From positions 1 through 23,958 of IMG/VR virus record IMGVR_UViG_3300028197_000161: a stretch of DNA of 23,958 nucleotides; one strand, 5' to 3'. Below are positions 12,463 through 18,052 of this stretch, piece by piece. A program made the translations under genes and the position numbers. The notes beneath the pieces were generated by a model. The model was not told where the DNA came from, did not search any database, and saw only the letters and a program-made list of their open reading frames with translations. Numbering within the stretch: the stretch's first letter is position 1; each line of letters starts with the position of its first letter. This DNA is from a virus.

Positions 12463-12678
12463 ATGTTGTCAAGATCCACTATTACTACTGCTCTGATTGC
12501 AGAAGCACAGGGCAAGATTGCTAAATCAAAAGTCAATGTAGAAATCTACTTGCAAAATCCTGTTGGTATTGGTGAGCATCCTGATGTGCTTGCTGCTATT
12601 CAAGAACAATTAGATATAATTGCTCATGAAGAAGAGCGTATTCAAGTCCTGACTAAACATTTCCATGCTGAAATGTAG
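12463..12678 (+). CDS. Conserved cyanophage protein, 71 aa
   Basis: Helical, soluble protein; an Ala/Ile-rich N-terminal helix (TTALIAEAQGKIAKSKVNVEIY), a Gly/Pro turn (NPVGIGEHPDV) and a second helix rich in Glu and Ile (AAIQEQLDIIAHEEERIQVL). Two antiparallel helices would pack as a hairpin. It resembles small proteins next to psbD in other cyanophages; function unknown. The next gene overlaps its end. Confidence 0.7.
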   Translation: MLSRSTITTALIAEAQGKIAKSKVNVEIYLQNPVGIGEHPDVLAAIQEQLDIIAHEEERIQVLTKHFHAEM

Positions 12679-12748
12679 AGGATGCTGTGGTGCTGGATGT
12701 CCAGACTGTCCATTCAGACCACCTCCCAAACTGCCCACCTCTGCTTGA
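12665..12748 (+). CDS. Cys-rich microprotein, DUF5522-like motif, 27 aa
   Basis: A 27-codon frame starting inside the end of the previous gene. It carries five Cys in CRGCCGAGCPDCPF, close to the CCGxGCxxCPF/Y pattern I associate with DUF5522-type bacterial microproteins, followed by a Pro-rich tail. The pattern is unlikely by chance and suggests a metal or Fe-S site. The stop falls inside the terminator that follows. Too short for most gene finders. Confidence 0.55.
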   Translation: MLKCRGCCGAGCPDCPFRPPPKLPTSA

Positions 12749-12764
12749 CAGGGGTGGTTTTTTT
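12734..12764 (+). terminator. Rho-independent terminator
   Basis: CCCACCT at the left pairs with AGGGGTGG at 12750-12757 (core CCACC/GGTGG, loop around the stop codon), followed by seven T (12758-12764). An alternative, longer stem uses ACCACC further upstream (12718-12723). Confidence 0.7.
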
Positions 12765-12780
12765 ATGTAAAGTATGTTAT

Positions 12781-12788
12781 GATAAATA
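12781..12788 (+). promoter_or_regulatory. Late-type promoter (GATAAATA) for doxX
   Basis: GATAAATA, 7 of 8 to the T4 late consensus, 21 nt before the DoxX ATG and just after a terminator. Confidence 0.55.
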
Positions 12789-12809
12789 TTATTAAGTTGT
12801 GTAACATAA

Positions 12810-13208
12810 ATGATAAGATCTTTTGGATTCTTGTTACTTCGTTTATCAATAGGCATCATGCTTATCCATCATGGATACGAGAAACTAGAGAACATTGAAA
12901 ACTTTGCAGATGCATTTGTAAGACCATTGCATCTTCCATTCCCAATCTTCTCCTCATATATTGCAGCATTCTCTGAGATTGTGGGAAGTTGGTTGGTTAT
13001 ATTTGGACTTGGTACTAGACTGGGTGCCTTGGCAATCCTAGGAACTGTTTCTTTTGGAATCTACCATGCCATAATTACAGCAGGATTTAACATCTATTTG
13101 TTAGAACTCTTAGTTCTTTACTGGGGAGGTGCAGCATGTGTAGTCCTCAATGGTGCTGGTAATTTCTCAATAGACCATCTTATAAAACGGAGACTTACAA
13201 ATGATTAA
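12810..13208 (+). CDS. DoxX-family membrane protein, 132 aa
   Basis: Four predicted membrane helices (about 5-20, 45-68, 70-92, 96-115) and the family signature near the first helix (LIHHGYEKLEN). The second helix has FSEIVGSWLVIFGLGTRLGAL, typical of DoxX. Members are linked to thiol, sulfur or quinone redox at the membrane, with few proven reactions. A phage copy behind a late-type promoter is noteworthy and could tune host membrane redox. It overlaps the next gene by 8 nt. Confidence 0.88.
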   Translation: MIRSFGFLLLRLSIGIMLIHHGYEKLENIENFADAFVRPLHLPFPIFSSYIAAFSEIVGSWLVIFGLGTRLGALAILGTVSFGIYHAIITAGFNIYLLELLVLYWGGAACVVLNGAGNFSIDHLIKRRLTND

Positions 13209-13446
13209 AGCACTATTCAGTATTATGTTTGCTGCAGTGATGTGGGTTCAAGTCCCACAGTGGCAGGATGATTGGTCTAAGTGCGCTGTTGATGTGCCTG
13301 ACGTTCAATGTCATTGGTATATCACAGCACCTGATAGCACCATGGGTGAAGGATTTAGTTGGGCGAATGCTCCCTGGTTCAGTGCTGAAGGTCTTCTAGA
13401 CATTGGAGAACTTCACAACACAGTTCAATCTTTACAGGAAGCATGA
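13201..13446 (+). CDS. Small secreted or anchored protein with two Cys, 81 aa
   Basis: Basic start and a hydrophobic segment (residues 3-17) look like a signal peptide or anchor. The mature part has C28 and C37, able to form a disulfide outside the cytoplasm, and Trp-rich segments (FSWANAPWF). It overlaps DoxX upstream and the next gene downstream (ATGA), so the three are one unit. A periplasmic partner of DoxX is a reasonable guess. Family not recognised. Confidence 0.65.
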   Translation: MIKALFSIMFAAVMWVQVPQWQDDWSKCAVDVPDVQCHWYITAPDSTMGEGFSWANAPWFSAEGLLDIGELHNTVQSLQEA

Positions 13447-13661
13447 TGAATAGTTTTGAAGTCGCACTATACTTTATATGCTTTGCTCTCATTGCTGGTG
13501 GTGCCTTCGCTATGATGTGGGCTAACATTCAATCTATTAACATAGAGATGAGGACTCCCAAACCAAAGCATCCTGAAGCACCACAAGCAGGTGAAGAGTT
13601 GATGTATGTTGATCTTTCTAGAGAAAAACTAGAAGACCTTTACAAGCAAACTGAAGAATGA
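13443..13661 (+). CDS. Small membrane protein, 72 aa
   Basis: N-terminal membrane helix (about 6-27, FEVALYFICFALIAGGAFAMMW) followed by a soluble Pro/Lys/Glu-rich tail (PKPKHPEAP, then VDLSREKLEDLYKQ). The tail motif looks like one shared by marine cyanobacteria and their phages, but I cannot name it. Two adjacent ATGs are possible starts. Last gene before a terminator. Confidence 0.65.
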   Translation: MMNSFEVALYFICFALIAGGAFAMMWANIQSINIEMRTPKPKHPEAPQAGEELMYVDLSREKLEDLYKQTEE

Positions 13662-13668
13662 TAAAATT

Positions 13669-13691
13669 GAGGAGGTTACTCCTCTTTTTTT
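13669..13691 (+). terminator. Rho-independent terminator after doxX operon
   Basis: Perfect stem GAGGAG (13669-13674) / CTCCTC (13679-13684), loop GTTA, seven T (13685-13691). The next gene's ATG directly follows the T-run, and GAGGAGG in the stem is also its only ribosome-binding-site-like sequence. Confidence 0.88.
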
Positions 13692-14177
13692 ATGCAACCA
13701 AAAATAGTAGATAACTTTCTATCAGATGATGAATTAAATTATATAAATGGTTGTCTAACTGAAGCAAGATGGAACATACAAACAAGTAAACAAGGTTCAT
13801 TACAATTTCTTTATTGTGATGTAGGACATATTGATTACTTTTCAAATCAATTGTATAAGAAACTTGAAGAAGAGATAGGGATTGACCTGGAACTTGAAAG
13901 AGTATATTTTAATGGCCAACATAGTGGCAGAGAAGGGGAGTTGCACTCTGATAGATGTGATATTACAGCACTCATTTACATAAGTGAATACAATACTAAC
14001 TGGGGTGGTTTCACACAGATTGTATACTCTCCTACTGATCAATATATTATTCCACCACTGCAAAAAAGATTGTTATTATTTGATGGAAGAATCCAACATA
14101 AAGGATATTCATATTCCTATCAGGATACACCTATGAGAGTAAGTCTTGCATACAAACTACATTTAAGGAATAATTGA
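13692..14177 (+). CDS. 2OG-Fe(II) oxygenase, 161 aa
   Basis: Second dioxygenase of the window. The iron facial triad is H85 and D87 (LHSDRCD) plus H136 (QHKGYS), with R149 (MRVSLAYK) as the likely 2-oxoglutarate-binding Arg; a GGFT segment links the strands. The arrangement fits the P4H/PKHD-type group, but it has little obvious similarity to the oxygenase at 4125-4682. Substrate unknown. The ATG follows directly on a terminator T-run, so translation from read-through RNA or an unseen promoter must be assumed. Confidence 0.85.
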   Translation: MQPKIVDNFLSDDELNYINGCLTEARWNIQTSKQGSLQFLYCDVGHIDYFSNQLYKKLEEEIGIDLELERVYFNGQHSGREGELHSDRCDITALIYISEYNTNWGGFTQIVYSPTDQYIIPPLQKRLLLFDGRIQHKGYSYSYQDTPMRVSLAYKLHLRNN

Positions 14178-14182
14178 TCACG

Positions 14183-14190
14183 TATAAATT
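14183..14190 (+). promoter_or_regulatory. Possible late-type promoter (TATAAATT) for glutaredoxin
   Basis: TATAAATT, 7 of 8 to the late consensus, followed by a strong AAAGGAGG (14191-14198) and the ATG at 14206. The short distance makes the leader only about 10 nt, so this is tentative. Confidence 0.35.
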
Positions 14191-14205
14191 AAAGGAGGAA
14201 ACTAA

Positions 14206-14457
14206 ATGAAAAACACAATGAACAATTTCACAGTATACACAAAGATTGGTTGTCCTTATTGTACTAAAGTGATAAGTGCTCTTAAGTTATCAGAGCAGAG
14301 GTTTGTAGAATATAAACTAGGTAGAGACTATGAGAAACCAGAATTTTATGAGCAGTTTGGTCAAGGTTCTACCTTCCCACAAGTGTCAGTAGATGGTAAA
14401 GTTGTTGGTGGATGTTCTGAAACTGTTAAATATCTCAAAGAGAATAATTTGGTCTGA
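14206..14457 (+). CDS. grx: Glutaredoxin, 83 aa
   Basis: Small thiol-disulfide oxidoreductase; in phages it probably reduces ribonucleotide reductase, as T4 NrdC does. It shows the dithiol active site CPYC (16-19), the cis-Pro TFPQV (56-60) and the GG pair of the glutathione site (68-69). Strong Shine-Dalgarno AAAGGAGG seven bases before the ATG. A Cys follows the GG pair. Stop and next start overlap (TGATG). Confidence 0.94.
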   Translation: MKNTMNNFTVYTKIGCPYCTKVISALKLSEQRFVEYKLGRDYEKPEFYEQFGQGSTFPQVSVDGKVVGGCSETVKYLKENNLV

Positions 14458-14807
14458 TGGATTTAGATCTCTACGATGCAGTTGAACATACTATAGACTA
14501 TGCCTTTCAGGGCAAATTTAGGATGAATATGTATGAGTATCTGAAGAGCAATAAATCTACTAGAACTGTTGTAGAAGAGTTCCTGATGAGCTGTACTGCA
14601 GCAGAGATAAAGAGTATCATATTAGACCTTGAAGGATACTTAGAGGGTGGTGATGACAACTTACACAAGCAGTTGAGAGAGGGTTATGGTCACCTTGGAA
14701 AACCTGAGGCTCGTAAAATAAAAAATTATCTTGAGAGTATCATCAATGATGCATGTAGGTACATGAATGAAAAAAGATCAGGAAGAAGAAGAAAGCTCAC
14801 TAAATAA
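14457..14807 (+). CDS. Conserved cyanophage protein, helical, 116 aa
   Basis: Begins in a TGATG overlap with glutaredoxin. The product is mainly helical and charged, with one Cys near residue 46, acidic in the first two thirds and strongly basic at the end (EKRSGRRRKLTK), which may bind nucleic acid. Similar proteins occur beside glutaredoxin in related phages as far as I recall; function unknown. Confidence 0.7.
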   Translation: MDLDLYDAVEHTIDYAFQGKFRMNMYEYLKSNKSTRTVVEEFLMSCTAAEIKSIILDLEGYLEGGDDNLHKQLREGYGHLGKPEARKIKNYLESIINDACRYMNEKRSGRRRKLTK

Positions 14808-14985
14808 AGAAGATTTAGATACTCCTAGGATGAATAGGGGATTTGAATTGCTTCTAAGAAATAAAAAAAGGAGGGAACCACCTAAGACTTTTCAGTTAAA
14901 GTTTGGGAAATCACTCTCCATTTTTGGAAAGAGAGTGGAATTTTTTCTAGACACCCACATAGATGTAAGGAAAAAGGAGAACTAA
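14767..14985 (+). CDS. Small basic protein, 72 aa (or 51 aa)
   Basis: Overlaps the previous gene by 41 nt if the ATG at 14767 is used. The ATG at 14830 (MNRGFELLLRN) avoids the overlap and lies 25 nt after a CTAAATA late-type motif (14799-14805), so it may be the real start. The conserved-looking core is PKTFQLKFGKSLSIFGKRVE, with alternating charge and hydrophobics, probably beta-rich. Function unknown. Confidence 0.6.
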   Translation: MKKDQEEEESSLNKEDLDTPRMNRGFELLLRNKKRREPPKTFQLKFGKSLSIFGKRVEFFLDTHIDVRKKEN

Positions 14986-14986
14986 A

Positions 14987-15211
14987 ATGTTAGCAGTTAC
15001 ACTCACGTTCACTACACTGATTTCTGTTATGTTTCTAATTGTTGGAGGTGTTGTTGGATACCTTCTAAAAGGATATGCTATTGACAGAACTTCTCAGTAT
15101 ATTCCTATGCACCCAGAGATGTTTGATGAGAATGGTCAAATCATTCCTGATGACGTATTGGCAGTGAGGTTTGAAAATACTATGGAAGACCTTACTGAAG
15201 ATGGAGATTGA
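14987..15211 (+). CDS. Small membrane protein with acidic tail, 74 aa
   Basis: AAGGAG ten bases upstream supports the ATG. An N-terminal membrane helix (residues 6-27, TFTTLISVMFLIVGGVVGYLL) is followed by a short basic stretch and a soluble acidic tail (MHPEMFDENG, then MEDLTEDGD). Membrane anchor with cytoplasmic tail is the likely topology. Family not recognised. Confidence 0.68.
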   Translation: MLAVTLTFTTLISVMFLIVGGVVGYLLKGYAIDRTSQYIPMHPEMFDENGQIIPDDVLAVRFENTMEDLTEDGD

Positions 15212-15219
15212 CTTCTCCT

Positions 15220-15227
15220 GATAAATA
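15220..15227 (+). promoter_or_regulatory. Late-type promoter (GATAAATA)
   Basis: GATAAATA, identical to the motif before doxX, 29 nt upstream of the ATG at 15257. Confidence 0.5.
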
Positions 15228-15256
15228 TCCTATATTGAATTAAATTGATTACTACA

Positions 15257-15724
15257 ATGCCTACATCAACTAAAAATACAAAACTTCCACCTAATCCTTT
15301 TGTGCATGAAATCTTTGAGGAAATCTCAAAGCAAAGAAGTGCTACTAAGAAGGTGGAAGTATTGAAAGAACATAGGTGTGATGCTGTTGTGTCACTCCTA
15401 ATTTGGAACTTTGATGACACTGTTATCTCACTGCTCCCTGAGGGCACAGTTCCTTATGAAAGAAATGATGTTCCTGTGGGAACAGATCATACTTCATTGC
15501 GTAAAGAATGGAGAAACCTTTATCACTTTGTGAGAGGTGGCAATGACAGTCTCTCTAAGACACGTAGAGAGAGTATGTTCATTCAAATGCTTGAAGGTTT
15601 GCATCCTCATGAGGCAGACATTGTGTGTCTTGTGAAAGACAAGTCACTTAATTCTAAGTATAAAATCACTAAGGCAAATGTTGAAGCAGCATATCCTGAT
15701 ATCAATTGGGGAGGTAGATCTTGA
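15257..15724 (+). CDS. Conserved T4-like phage protein (DUF6433-like), 155 aa
   Basis: A soluble, helical protein that matches my memory of a family widespread in T4-like phages (DUF6433): ISKQRSATKKVEVLKEH, then FDDTVISLLPEG, then a basic MFIQMLEGLHPHEA helix and a C-terminal KITKANVEAAYP. Its role is unknown to me; in cyanophages it lies close to replication and late-transcription genes as here. The ATG at 15257 is preferred over a TTG at 15245. Late-type promoter upstream. Confidence 0.7.
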   Translation: MPTSTKNTKLPPNPFVHEIFEEISKQRSATKKVEVLKEHRCDAVVSLLIWNFDDTVISLLPEGTVPYERNDVPVGTDHTSLRKEWRNLYHFVRGGNDSLSKTRRESMFIQMLEGLHPHEADIVCLVKDKSLNSKYKITKANVEAAYPDINWGGRS

Positions 15725-15981
15725 GAATTTTGAATGAGGCATGTGATCCTGAAGTAGCCACAGATAAATCACTGCCTAATAATGCTTTCCTTGTCTCTTA
15801 CAGTGTGGGAGAGGAGAAAAAGTATGACCTTGTTATATCCAGTAAGAAGGTAGAAATTTTTGATCATTATTATGACAAGTATAAGAAAGATCTAATTGAT
15901 ATCCAACAGTCAGATGGTACTGCCAATCCTAAACTGTGGAAATCGCAGGAAGAAATTCAGAAATCATCTAAAAAGAAATGA
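15721..15981 (+). CDS. Conserved cyanophage protein, 86 aa
   Basis: Starts at TTG in a TTGA overlap with the previous stop; no ATG is available near the N-terminus. The product has a beta-rich first half (NAFLVSYSVGEEKKYDLVIS) and a Lys-rich helical end (KSQEEIQKSSKKK). The strand pattern suggests a small OB- or SH3-like domain, but that is only a guess. It overlaps the next gene (ATGA). Confidence 0.65.
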   Translation: MRILNEACDPEVATDKSLPNNAFLVSYSVGEEKKYDLVISSKKVEIFDHYYDKYKKDLIDIQQSDGTANPKLWKSQEEIQKSSKKK

Positions 15982-16169
15982 ATATTGATAAAGATAAAGG
16001 ATTTGATGTTGAGTTTGAAGTACCAAAAGATCAAGTCCAAGAACTTCTAAAGAAGTATAAGAAGGTGAAGAAGTATCAGAGGTCAAGTCTTTTTGTTGTA
16101 AAGACTATGGATGGTACAGAAAATATAGTCTCTAAAATGATTGAGGAGGCACAGGAGGAAGGGTTTTGA
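15978..16169 (+). CDS. Small charged protein, 63 aa
   Basis: ATGA overlap with the previous gene. Lys/Glu/Asp-rich with a helical middle (DQVQELLKKYKKVKKYQ) and a C-terminal acidic helix (MIEEAQEEGF). GGAGGAAGGG at its end serves the next TTG start. Function unknown. Confidence 0.6.
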   Translation: MNIDKDKGFDVEFEVPKDQVQELLKKYKKVKKYQRSSLFVVKTMDGTENIVSKMIEEAQEEGF

Positions 16170-16360
16170 TTCCTAGTGATCACTATGAACCAGGAGGAAG
16201 ACCCAGAGACCCTGAGTATATTCTGATGCTCCTCTCAGAACTGGAAGGTTCTTACCAGCAATTAAAATATATGGGATTCAAAGAGGATGCTGAGATCATT
16301 AATCAAATGAAGAAGCCATATTACAAACTTTACTTCAAGACAAAAAAAGAAAGAGCTTGA
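16166..16360 (+). CDS. Small protein, 64 aa, TTG start
   Basis: Starts at TTG in a TTGA overlap, with GGAGGAAGGG directly before it. The N-terminus is Pro/Gly-rich (YEPGGRPRDPEY) and the rest is a helical segment with aromatic and basic end (KKPYYKLYFKTKKER). Its stop overlaps the -35 box of the next promoter, so it is the last gene of this run. Function unknown. Confidence 0.6.
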   Translation: MIPSDHYEPGGRPRDPEYILMLLSELEGSYQQLKYMGFKEDAEIINQMKKPYYKLYFKTKKERA

Positions 16361-16386
16361 CATAAATAGTTACAATGGTCTATACT
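16357..16386 (+). promoter_or_regulatory. Sigma70-type promoter of a small-RNA-like module
   Basis: TTGACA (16357-16362), 18-nt spacer, TATACT (16381-16386). A late-type CATAAATA (16361-16368) overlaps the -35. The predicted transcript starts near 16393. Confidence 0.75.
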
Positions 16387-16472
16387 AGACCTGTCGTTCA
16401 TCTCCTAATTTGGAACAAATTTGGACTTGATTAGGAGACGCAAGTAAGTCGCGGAACGGAGTCGTTCATCCC
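16387..16472 (+). ncRNA. Structured leader RNA with inverted and direct repeats
   Basis: Contains a perfect 9-bp stem TCTCCTAAT (16401-16409) / ATTAGGAGA (16430-16438); its 20-nt loop begins within one of two AATTTGGA copies (16407-16414, 16418-16425). GTCGTTCATC occurs twice (16393-16402 and 16461-16470), once at the predicted 5' end and once just before the first ATG. I see no long frame here. It could be a regulatory leader of the following 55-aa gene or a processed small RNA. Confidence 0.5.
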
Positions 16473-16640
16473 ATGCTAGAACTATTATTCTATACAACAC
16501 TCACTTGTACTCAAACTGATGCTATCATGCTGAAGATTGAGACAAACCCAAACATTAGTAATTTTCTAAAGGTTGAGTTAGTTGAGACCCTTAAGGACTC
16601 ATCACCAGAATGTGAGTGGTACTGGGACGCACACGACTGA
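16473..16640 (+). CDS. 55-aa protein of the leader module
   Basis: A 55-codon frame from ATG three bases after the second GTCGTTCATC copy. N-terminus is hydrophobic with a Cys (MLELLFYTTLTCTQ), the middle is helical (DAIMLKIETNPNISNFLKVELVE shortened here to two helices), and the end is acidic and aromatic (ECEWYWDAHD). I have the impression of relatives in marine picocyanobacteria and their phages. Lies alone between a promoter and a terminator with one other 55-aa gene. Confidence 0.6.
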   Translation: MLELLFYTTLTCTQTDAIMLKIETNPNISNFLKVELVETLKDSSPECEWYWDAHD

Positions 16641-16684
16641 AGGAACGGGGATTAAAACCCTCTACTACTTTAGGAGTACCTACA

Positions 16685-16852
16685 ATGAACACCCTTAACA
16701 TCATCAAAAAGCAAATTGAAAAGGCATCTGCCCTGCATGACGCACAAATTAATCACACCTCATATCGTGGTGTTGAGTATATGACACGTTGTGTAGAGTC
16801 TAAAGAGACTCATGGCGCCTTTTGCTACCGTGGTCGTGCTTATTCAAAGTGA
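16685..16852 (+). CDS. 55-aa DUF4278-like protein
   Basis: ATG with AGGAG ten bases upstream. After a helical N-terminus (LNIIKKQIEKASALHDAQ) it carries two copies of a Tyr-Arg-Gly motif (YRGVEY and YRGRAY) with two Cys between, as in cyanobacterial DUF4278 proteins of unknown role. The 44-nt gap before it has a GGG / CCC hairpin (around ATTAAAA) and GGAACGG, which also occurs in the leader. Ends at the start of the next promoter. Confidence 0.65.
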   Translation: MNTLNIIKKQIEKASALHDAQINHTSYRGVEYMTRCVESKETHGAFCYRGRAYSK

Positions 16853-16881
16853 TTGACAATCACAATTGAATAGTTTAGAAT
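16853..16881 (+). promoter_or_regulatory. Sigma70-type promoter overlapping the module's terminator
   Basis: TTGACA (16853-16858), 17-nt spacer, TAGAAT (16876-16881). Its predicted start (about 16888) falls at the end of the 5' arm of the following terminator, so its own transcript would lack that arm. Confidence 0.75.
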
Positions 16882-16910
16882 GGGAGGACTCTATATCCTC
16901 CCTTTTTTTT
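16882..16910 (+). terminator. Rho-independent terminator of the leader module
   Basis: Perfect 7-bp stem GGGAGGA (16882-16888) / TCCTCCC (16896-16902), loop of 7, eight T (16903-16910). The next ATG follows at once. Confidence 0.9.
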
Positions 16911-17069
16911 ATGGAGAAAGATAATCTTAAAGCAATCCTAAGGCAATTGAAAGTCATTGTCAGTGCCTTAGAGACAGAAGTATATTCTAATGTTGAATCA
17001 TATACTGAAACAACAGAGTATCTTCCACCACTCCCTGACTATGATGAGGTATTTGAAGATGATGAATGA
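16911..17069 (+). CDS. Small acidic protein, 52 aa
   Basis: ATG directly after the terminator T-run. A helical basic N-terminal half (MEKDNLKAILRQLKVIVSAL) and an acidic tail (YDEVFEDDE) suggest a small coiled or DNA-mimic-like protein; similar ones occur in cyanophages in this position. An upstream TTG extension to 16866 would read through the terminator stem and is not preferred. Overlaps the next gene. Confidence 0.6.
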   Translation: MEKDNLKAILRQLKVIVSALETEVYSNVESYTETTEYLPPLPDYDEVFEDDE

Positions 17070-17310
17070 TGATTGGAGATACTCTGAAGACAGAATGAAA
17101 CTTCGTCAACAGTGTCTTAGTATCTTGTTAAATAAGTATGGAAGAACCAAGATAGAAGAAGAATCATATAGTACTCAAGACATTTACGAATGTGTAGACA
17201 CTTGGGTTTCACAAGGTAACCAGTTAAGTAATGGAATAGTTTCCTATTTCAATACATATTTCAATAATGAAAACAAAAAAAGCAATCAAGTACATTCTCA
17301 AACATCCTGA
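17062..17310 (+). CDS. Small soluble protein, 82 aa
   Basis: Starts at one of two adjacent ATGs (17059, 17062) overlapping the previous stop. The product is polar, with a helical basic N-terminal part (RMKLRQQCLSILLNKYGRT), an acidic-aromatic middle (YSTQDIYECVDTWVSQ) and an Asn-rich end. Only the frame and its coupling to neighbours support it. Function unknown. Confidence 0.55.
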   Translation: MNDDWRYSEDRMKLRQQCLSILLNKYGRTKIEEESYSTQDIYECVDTWVSQGNQLSNGIVSYFNTYFNNENKKSNQVHSQTS

Positions 17311-17422
17311 ACTTTTTAGTGAAGGTGAAAGAGTCTATGTAGAAAGAGTTAAACAAGAACGTAAACAACTAAAGATTAAACACAAAGATGAATCAAGCCA
17401 AACTAATCTCAGTCACTCCTGA
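17267..17422 (+). CDS. Small basic protein, 51 aa
   Basis: A 51-codon frame overlapping the end of the previous gene and the start of thyX. The N-terminal motif KKAIKYILKHPELFSEGE, followed by a Lys/Arg/Glu-rich helix, matches my memory of a short protein found in many cyanophages. The overlap with both neighbours is large (44 and 35 nt), but the motif makes coding likely. Confidence 0.6.
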   Translation: MKTKKAIKYILKHPELFSEGERVYVERVKQERKQLKIKHKDESSQTNLSHS

Positions 17423-18023
17423 TGCTGAGAAACATATTGCATACTGTGCACGTGTTTCTAATCCAAACAACCAAGAGAGTGAGAAGTTTGCAGGACTTCT
17501 GAAGTATTGTATTAAACATCAACATTGGTCTATCTTTGAGCAGGCATTCATGTCTCTTGAAGTTGAGACCACAAGAGGTCTGGCAGCTCAAGTGCTTCGT
17601 CATAGGTCATTTACTTTTCAAGAATTCTCACAGAGATATGCAAGCACTGGTCTATTGAGTAGTGAGATTGAACTTCCTGAACTCAGACGTCAGGATGATA
17701 AGAATCGTCAGAATAGTATTGATGATCTTGATCCTGAGACTGTTGATAAAATTAATCGTCAGATGGTTACCTTATTCAGTTCTGCATACTCTTTGTACAA
17801 TCAGATGCTATCTGCAGGAGTTGCAAAGGAGTGTGCTCGTTTTGTACTCCCATTGGCAGTACCTACAAAAATGTACATGACAGGCTCAATTCGTTCTTGG
17901 ATTCATTACATTGAACTGAGAACATCTAATGGAACACAGAAGGAACATATAGACCTTGCTAACTCATGTAAGGAGATTTTCAAAGAGCAGTTCCCTGTAA
18001 TTGCAGAAGCTCTTGAATGGTAA
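17388..18023 (+). CDS. thyX: FAD-dependent thymidylate synthase ThyX, 211 aa
   Basis: Converts dUMP to dTMP using methylene-tetrahydrofolate and FAD, supplying dTTP for phage replication. The ThyX signature RHR-x7-S is present at R71-H72-R73 ... S81 (RHRSFTFQEFSQRY), and the remaining FAD/dUMP segments (ARFVLPLAVPTKM, GSIRSWIHYIELR) are intact. Length is typical. An ATG overlapping the end of the small upstream gene is used. Followed by a late-type motif and the FmdB-like gene. Confidence 0.97.
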   Translation: MNQAKLISVTPDAEKHIAYCARVSNPNNQESEKFAGLLKYCIKHQHWSIFEQAFMSLEVETTRGLAAQVLRHRSFTFQEFSQRYASTGLLSSEIELPELRRQDDKNRQNSIDDLDPETVDKINRQMVTLFSSAYSLYNQMLSAGVAKECARFVLPLAVPTKMYMTGSIRSWIHYIELRTSNGTQKEHIDLANSCKEIFKEQFPVIAEALEW

Positions 18024-18030
18024 CTAAATA
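18024..18030 (+). promoter_or_regulatory. Late-type promoter (CTAAATA)
   Basis: CTAAATA directly after the thyX stop and 22 nt before the GTG start at 18053, the same motif and spacing as on the minus strand at 6310-6316. Confidence 0.45.
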
Positions 18031-18052
18031 TTTCTATACAATGGAGGAAACC

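Noticed and set aside
16616-16684. GTG at 16616 as the start of the DUF4278-like gene
   Set aside because: It overlaps the preceding 55-aa gene and adds residues unlike the family; AGGAG before the ATG at 16685 supports the shorter form.
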